A DNA stretch of 64,000 nt from Chengkuizengella axinellae (GTDB lineage: Bacteria > Bacillota > Bacilli > Paenibacillales > KCTC-33759): the NCBI RefSeq assembly GCF_030730905.1, contig NZ_JAVAMP010000006.1, forward strand, positions 152,133 to 216,132. Direction: 5' to 3'. Under the pieces are notes generated by a model that was given only the letters and a program-made list of their open reading frames with translations, was not told the DNA's origin and searched no databases. The position numbers and the translations under genes were made by a program. Shown here in pieces: positions 60,491 to 64,000 of this stretch. Within the stretch, counting starts at the first letter, position 1. Each line of letters starts with the position of its first letter.

Positions 60491-60832
60491 TCACCTCACA
60501 CTTAGTATTTCACTAAACTTGATCCATTCATAATCATCTTTTGACTCAAGCTTAATTTGCCTAAGCTGAGTATCGAATTTAGTTACTGTACCAGTTTTTA
60601 AGGTATTTTCTCCAAAAGCAGTAAACAATTCGATTGTGATTTCACTCTCATTTATCATAGATTCTGATAATTGCTCAGATATAATGTTGACTTCTTCTTC
60701 TGCTAACTCTGGTTTCGTTTTTCGGTTACGTTCTTTTTGATAAAGATTCATCATTTCTCTGTGTTCTGGTAGTATTATTCTACTTCCCTCCCACATCATA
60801 TTAGATCCTGGTGTTAGTTTATTTTCTTTCAT
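60491..60832 (-). CDS. YolD-like protein
   Basis: The protein has about 113 residues. NMMWEGSRIILPEHREMMNL near the N terminus and the C-terminal beta part GTVTKFDTQLRQIKLESKDD with WIKFSEILSVR are typical of YolD-like proteins. These are usually encoded next to the translesion polymerase UvrX/YqjW; that partner is missing here. ATG 60832 follows AGGTG by six bases. YolD also sits next to UvrX and bacteriocin genes in phage SPbeta. Confidence 0.82.
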   Translation of the reverse strand: MKENKLTPGSNMMWEGSRIILPEHREMMNLYQKERNRKTKPELAEEEVNIISEQLSESMINESEITIELFTAFGENTLKTGTVTKFDTQLRQIKLESKDDYEWIKFSEILSVR

Positions 60833-60930
60833 TTGATTCACCTCTAATGGAACATTTGTTCTTATTATATAAGAGGTAAGTTGTTTAATTCAAATATTTT
60901 TTTTTAGAAATTATTATTAGGTATGCTTTA

Positions 60931-61449
60931 ATGAATTGTGAGCATAATATTAAAGTACGTATTTTATTTCTTGAGGAGGTTTATAAAATTTCTGATTATC
61001 AAATAGGAATAGATATTATTGACTTGAGGAATCGGATTGAGAAATTAGAAAGCTGTATTCCAATTGAAGATGGACCCGAAATAATAACTACTGTGGATCT
61101 TATGTCTCCCAAAATCGGCAAACATACAACAACAGGTTTTATAAACAAAGTAGAAAGTAAAATTCCGTACATTTACGGAGAAAATGATTATTGTACATGG
61201 GCATATGTATATGTAGGATCAGGCAATAATAGTGTTTTTTTTAAAGCAACATTAAATGTTGAAGGCGATGGTCCGATAGCAGGTTCTTTTACAGAATGGA
61301 ATCCAAGTTTAGGTAGTCCTCATTTCGGAGACGTAAATTGTTACACTTACATGGAACAACGAAGACCTGGTCAAGTACGAATAGGAGGTAGACATGACTG
61401 GGATAAAAATTTACCATGTGCAGTTGGATATATAGCATATAAAAAATGA
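60931..61449 (+). CDS. Hypothetical protein in the lysis region
   Basis: The protein has 172 residues. A helical front (GIDIIDLRNRIEKLESCIPI) leads into a beta-rich, Cys-containing domain (CTWAYVYVGSGNNSVFFKAT, GGRHDWDKNLPCAVGYIAY). I do not recognise it. Only a weak TAGGT precedes the ATG, so the true start is unsure. It faces the lysis module; a CCCCAC/GTGGGG hairpin lies between them at about 61467-61492. Confidence 0.45.
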   Translation: MNCEHNIKVRILFLEEVYKISDYQIGIDIIDLRNRIEKLESCIPIEDGPEIITTVDLMSPKIGKHTTTGFINKVESKIPYIYGENDYCTWAYVYVGSGNNSVFFKATLNVEGDGPIAGSFTEWNPSLGSPHFGDVNCYTYMEQRRPGQVRIGGRHDWDKNLPCAVGYIAYKK

Positions 61450-61498
61450 AGACTTAGATGTGCTTTCCCCACCAGCTACTAAGCCAGTGGGGATTAAC

Positions 61499-61738
61499 TC
61501 ATTTCCGCACTATATTCTTTGCACCACTCCATAATCCACTAGCAGCTAATCCCATTACAATACCAACTAGAATAGCTTGTTTTGGATCACTAGGAGCTAC
61601 ATAAACAATACCAGTAACTACACCTAAAACTAAGGATAATACTGGTTGATACTTAGCACTTAACCCTATTTGTTTTGCTAAATGAACTAAAGCGACTATA
61701 ATCGGCACAATTGCAATATCATATACTTGAAAATCCAT
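61499..61738 (-). CDS. Phage holin
   Basis: The protein has 79 residues with two or three membrane helices (VYDIAIVPIIVALVHLAKQI, VLSLVLGVVTGIVYVAP, ILVGIVMGLAASGLWSGA), matching small phage holins that open the membrane for the endolysin. ATG 61738 follows GGTGGA; a GTG at 61750 overlaps the amidase gene. It is the last gene of the lysis cassette. Confidence 0.8.
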   Translation of the reverse strand: MDFQVYDIAIVPIIVALVHLAKQIGLSAKYQPVLSLVLGVVTGIVYVAPSDPKQAILVGIVMGLAASGLWSGAKNIVRK

Positions 61739-61739
61739 A

Positions 61740-62522
61740 TTAATTTCCACCTTCCAGTGTTTTATTTGATAATCGATCTAACATAACGAAAAACAACCAA
61801 GGGATGTCATTCAAAACCTCTTGGGGCTTGTCCTCAACTTTCTTTTTCCAATCTTCTGAATCACTAACTAACCCTTTTTCATTCAAATTATCAAGCGCGA
61901 TATGCGCCATTTTGATTTGCCATGATTTTAATTTCAATATGATTTCCTCCTTCGGTAAACAATCATAGTATTCTTTGACTACATCCTGTAATAACTGGTC
62001 ATATGATTTACCCATTTTAGATAAAGCGTTTTGTGGGTCTGTTTTACGTTGTGGATCAAGTATGTGATGACCAATAATTGCTTTTGTAGGATCTAGTTCA
62101 AATTTGAAACATATATAAGCTAAAACCCACACATACCGTTTATAAGACTCCTCGTTGTTTATACTTCCTCTCAGATGAGAAAAACACAGTTCCACTCCTG
62201 CAGCTATATCATTTGCATCATCCCCAAAAATTTGATTGTCTAAGGGCTTCTCATACAGCACATGCCAAGCTTTTTCTGCTTCACCAGTTAGTAATGGAAT
62301 ACATTCATAAATCCCTGTATCATCTACAAATATATGTGCAGAAGCACTCATGACATTATTTGATCTTTCGTAATAAGCAATATTTTGTAATGCTGTAGAT
62401 CCGTCATTACCTGTATCATGAGCAACGATAAACCCCACTTCTGGAATCTGAAAACCTGATCGTCTTTTTGTTCCTTTAGTGAGGTATTTTTTAGTGATTG
62501 GATATTTATTTTTAAAGGTCAT
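61740..62522 (-). CDS. N-acetylmuramoyl-L-alanine amidase (endolysin)
   Basis: Peptidoglycan hydrolase of 260 residues with an Amidase_2 domain: GFIVAHDTGNDGSTALQNIA has the first zinc His, SASAHIFVDDTGIYECIP the second, and IIGHHILDPQRKTDPQNAL the third with the catalytic Lys. A C-terminal helical part may bind the wall. Its ATG abuts the XhlA stop. It is the endolysin of the prophage. Confidence 0.92.
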   Translation of the reverse strand: MTFKNKYPITKKYLTKGTKRRSGFQIPEVGFIVAHDTGNDGSTALQNIAYYERSNNVMSASAHIFVDDTGIYECIPLLTGEAEKAWHVLYEKPLDNQIFGDDANDIAAGVELCFSHLRGSINNEESYKRYVWVLAYICFKFELDPTKAIIGHHILDPQRKTDPQNALSKMGKSYDQLLQDVVKEYYDCLPKEEIILKLKSWQIKMAHIALDNLNEKGLVSDSEDWKKKVEDKPQEVLNDIPWLFFVMLDRLSNKTLEGGN

Positions 62523-62840
62523 TTATCCAAATCCCTCCTTAAAAAAATTTAATGCAATAGATATAATTCCAGTGATAAACCCACCGATTACTAAACGATT
62601 CCACCATCTTTTATTTTTTTGAATGTCTTCTATGTCTTTTTTAATATCATCAATTCTAAGGTGTGCTGATTTTGCTCTTTGATCTGCAGCTTTTGCAATA
62701 TCATCTGATTCATTTAATTTAGCGACTAATTTCTCTGTATTAGAAGCAAGAGAAAGGATTGCTTTATTTATGTTCTCTTGGTTGGTTTCTACTACTGCAA
62801 TTCTTTCTCTAATGTCAGCCAACATTTCATTGTTTTCCAC
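62523..62840 (-). CDS. XhlA-like hemolysin/lysis protein
   Basis: The protein has about 105 residues. ADIRERIAVVETNQENINKA begins a long coiled coil, and a C-terminal membrane helix (LVIGGFITGIISIALNFF) follows, the plan of XhlA, which works with holin and amidase. GTG 62840 is chosen because GGGGTGGGG lies just upstream; the open frame extends 19 codons further without a site. Confidence 0.82.
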   Translation of the reverse strand: MENNEMLADIRERIAVVETNQENINKAILSLASNTEKLVAKLNESDDIAKAADQRAKSAHLRIDDIKKDIEDIQKNKRWWNRLVIGGFITGIISIALNFFKEGFG

Positions 62841-62874
62841 TTCCCCACCCCCTAAAAAGGTATAAAAAATACGC

Positions 62875-63012
62875 CTACTGGCGTTGCGGTGATCCATCTG
62901 TATTTAAAGCTAGTGCGTTTAGTTCTTCCTCTACTTTCGTCTGTAAAATAGATGGAACCTGTTCAAATGTTCTACGTCCATAAATAATGAGAGCGACATA
63001 AATATCAACCAT
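62875..63012 (-). CDS. CD1375/XkdX-like small phage protein (second copy)
   Basis: Forty-five residues starting MVDIYVALIIYGRRTFEQVP. The pattern of a short hydrophobic start, GRRT and QVP matches the CD1375/XkdX group found between tail and lysis genes. ATG 63012 follows GGGGGTG. A related copy lies directly upstream at 63053. Confidence 0.68.
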   Translation of the reverse strand: MVDIYVALIIYGRRTFEQVPSILQTKVEEELNALALNTDGSPQRQ

Positions 63013-63052
63013 GTTTACACCCCCTCTCAAGCGTAATATGAGTAAGGCTAAA

Positions 63053-63172
63053 TTAAGTAACATCGTTATCAGCATCCAGTTTGGTTTGTACTTCTTCCTT
63101 TAAATGTTCTGGTACTTGGTCAATGGTTCTACGCCCTTCTTTTACTAACTTGTAATAAATATCTCCCCACAT
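63053..63172 (-). CDS. CD1375/XkdX-like small phage protein (first copy)
   Basis: Thirty-nine residues starting MWGDIYYKLVKEGRRTIDQV. It shares the I-Y...GRRT...QVP pattern with the next gene, so the pair arose by duplication. AAGGAGG lies nine bases before the ATG. Too short for most gene finders. Confidence 0.65.
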   Translation of the reverse strand: MWGDIYYKLVKEGRRTIDQVPEHLKEEVQTKLDADNDVT

Positions 63173-63177
63173 AGGAA

Positions 63178-64000
63178 CTAACCTCCTTGTAATATCAAGA
63201 CTTGTTCATATACTGTTGCGAGTGCATCCATAGTGTTTAAAAGTTCATCTTGAGTCTGTAAATTTTGTTCGTATATATCTGCTGCGGCTTCCATAATCAT
63301 GAGGTTATCTTCTTGTAAGGTTTCAATCTCTGAAGGTGGAACTTTTGGAGCATTAACAATATCATCGTGAGTAAATAAAGATGGTTGGTCCTCAAATTTG
63401 ATTGTTTTAACCTGGTTAATATCTTCAAGAGCTGGTGTAAGCTGATCTGTCCAAGATTCATGTTCTTCTGTTATCTCTAGTGGCTCCTGGTCCTCATATG
63501 TTATATGTGGTTCGGTGATTTCTTGGTAAAACAGCAGTTCACCATTATCATCCGTTTTTTGTTCCTCAACTTCTTCAGTGGTGAATATATCAATCATTCT
63601 TCCAGTACCAACTAATCCCCAATACAAAGGGTTTCCATCTTCATCTACTTTTTGAACATCATTGTAAAGCTCATTTACTTCATCCCACACCTTTTCCATA
63701 ATCGGTTCATCTGTGACTTCTGTTGTTTCGCCTCTAACCGTTTGCTCATACTGTTTTTGAACTCCGTTTTCATTAAGCACTGGTACACGATATGGCTTTT
63801 TAATCATTACTGGATCATCTGTTGTCTCAGTCGTTTCAATGGTTTTAGGGATCTGCTCAACAACCTCTAAAGGCTCCTGAGGAAGTAAATACAATAGATT
63901 CCCTTCTTCATCTGTTTTATGCTGCTGGATGATATCAGGAACTTGTTTGATTAAACCTTCTAAATGTACATCATTAATTACTATTTCAAGTGGCTGTGGC
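63178..64000 (-). CDS. Phage tail-end protein, 5' part beyond the window
   Basis: At least 273 residues; the frame is open to the right edge and the true start lies outside. The sequence is very acidic and repeats a unit around EEGNLLYLLPQEPLEVVEQI, with variants LYWGLVGTGRMIDIF and LLFYQEITEPHITYEDQEP, as in tail or baseplate appendage proteins made of repeated strands. The C terminus is helical (NLMIMEAAADIYEQNLQTQD). Position before XkdX-like and lysis genes supports a tail role. Confidence 0.6.
   Translation of the reverse strand, partial: PQPLEIVINDVHLEGLIKQVPDIIQQHKTDEEGNLLYLLPQEPLEVVEQIPKTIETTETTDDPVMIKKPYRVPVLNENGVQKQYEQTVRGETTEVTDEPIMEKVWDEVNELYNDVQKVDEDGNPLYWGLVGTGRMIDIFTTEEVEEQKTDDNGELLFYQEITEPHITYEDQEPLEITEEHESWTDQLTPALEDINQVKTIKFEDQPSLFTHDDIVNAPKVPPSEIETLQEDNLMIMEAAADIYEQNLQTQDELLNTMDALATVYEQVLILQGG

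Noticed and set aside
1..64000. CRISPR arrays
   Set aside because: No regularly spaced repeats with unique spacers and no cas genes were seen.

Overview
The window is low-GC DNA from a spore-forming Firmicute, most likely a member of the Bacillales close to Paenibacillaceae. This is inferred from AT-rich codon use, strong AGGAGG-type ribosome binding sites with frequent TTG and GTG starts, S-layer homology domains, a PadR/HAAS pair, Spo0A-type boxes, a CcpA-type cre and YolD, CD1375 and XhlA phage families. No rRNA or tRNA genes were seen. All function calls are from reading the sequence; no database search was run.

Layout. 1-8.2 kb: a decayed serine hydrolase, a class I aminotransferase, a site-2 protease, a Spx/ArsC-fold protein, then an orphan sensor kinase overlapping a ThDP enzyme and followed by a carboxymuconolactone-decarboxylase-like protein. 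8.3-10.4 kb: two secreted proteins sharing an unrecognised repeated domain. 10.4-12.8 kb: an RluA pseudouridine synthase and a 1.5-kb insert holding an AlkD-like repair protein and a broken DinB gene, flanked by a duplicated piece of the adenosyltransferase 3' end. 12.8-23.0 kb: a leftward cobalamin operon under a cobalamin riboswitch, running btuF-btuC-btuD-cobT-cobU-cbiB-cobS-cobD-cobQ-adenosyltransferase. It covers B12/corrinoid uptake, lower-ligand and nucleotide-loop assembly and adenosylation, but not corrin ring synthesis. 23.2-26.8 kb: a HelD-type helicase gene split by an intact IS3-family (IS150-like) element. 27-31.3 kb: two secreted GH30 glycosidases, each behind a sigma-A promoter with a cre at the start site; the second carries a three-repeat beta-trefoil carbohydrate-binding module. 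31.4-38.7 kb: lipoprotein, CPBP protease, relic of an aminoglycoside adenylyltransferase, two MFS transporters, PadR/HAAS pair and small regulators.

38.7-51.4 kb: a leftward Tad/Flp-like locus (CpaF ATPase, Flp-like pilin, TadE/TadG pseudopilins, prepilin peptidase) mixed with large secreted proteins, among them an SLH protein and a protein with two glycine-rich domains. The TadB/TadC platform genes are absent from the window. Inside it sits a 27-residue holin-like toxin gene with an occluded ribosome binding site and a convergent RNA gene, a probable type I toxin-antitoxin pair.

51.6-64.0 kb: a prophage-like or plasmid-like region with repressors, a reduced agr-type operon (AgrB, membrane sensor without a kinase domain, cysteine-free AgrD-like peptide, LytTR protein without a receiver), a ParM/ParR partition system with iterons, a small RNA gene opposite a small membrane peptide, a RiPP cassette (HFCD flavoprotein, radical SAM enzyme, precursor ending in Cys), YolD, and a lysis module (XhlA, amidase, holin) next to tail-end genes that run off the right edge. 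The RiPP cassette beside YolD and lysis genes recalls the placement of sublancin genes in phage SPbeta.

The RiPP cassette and the reduced agr operon are the best candidates for undescribed systems.
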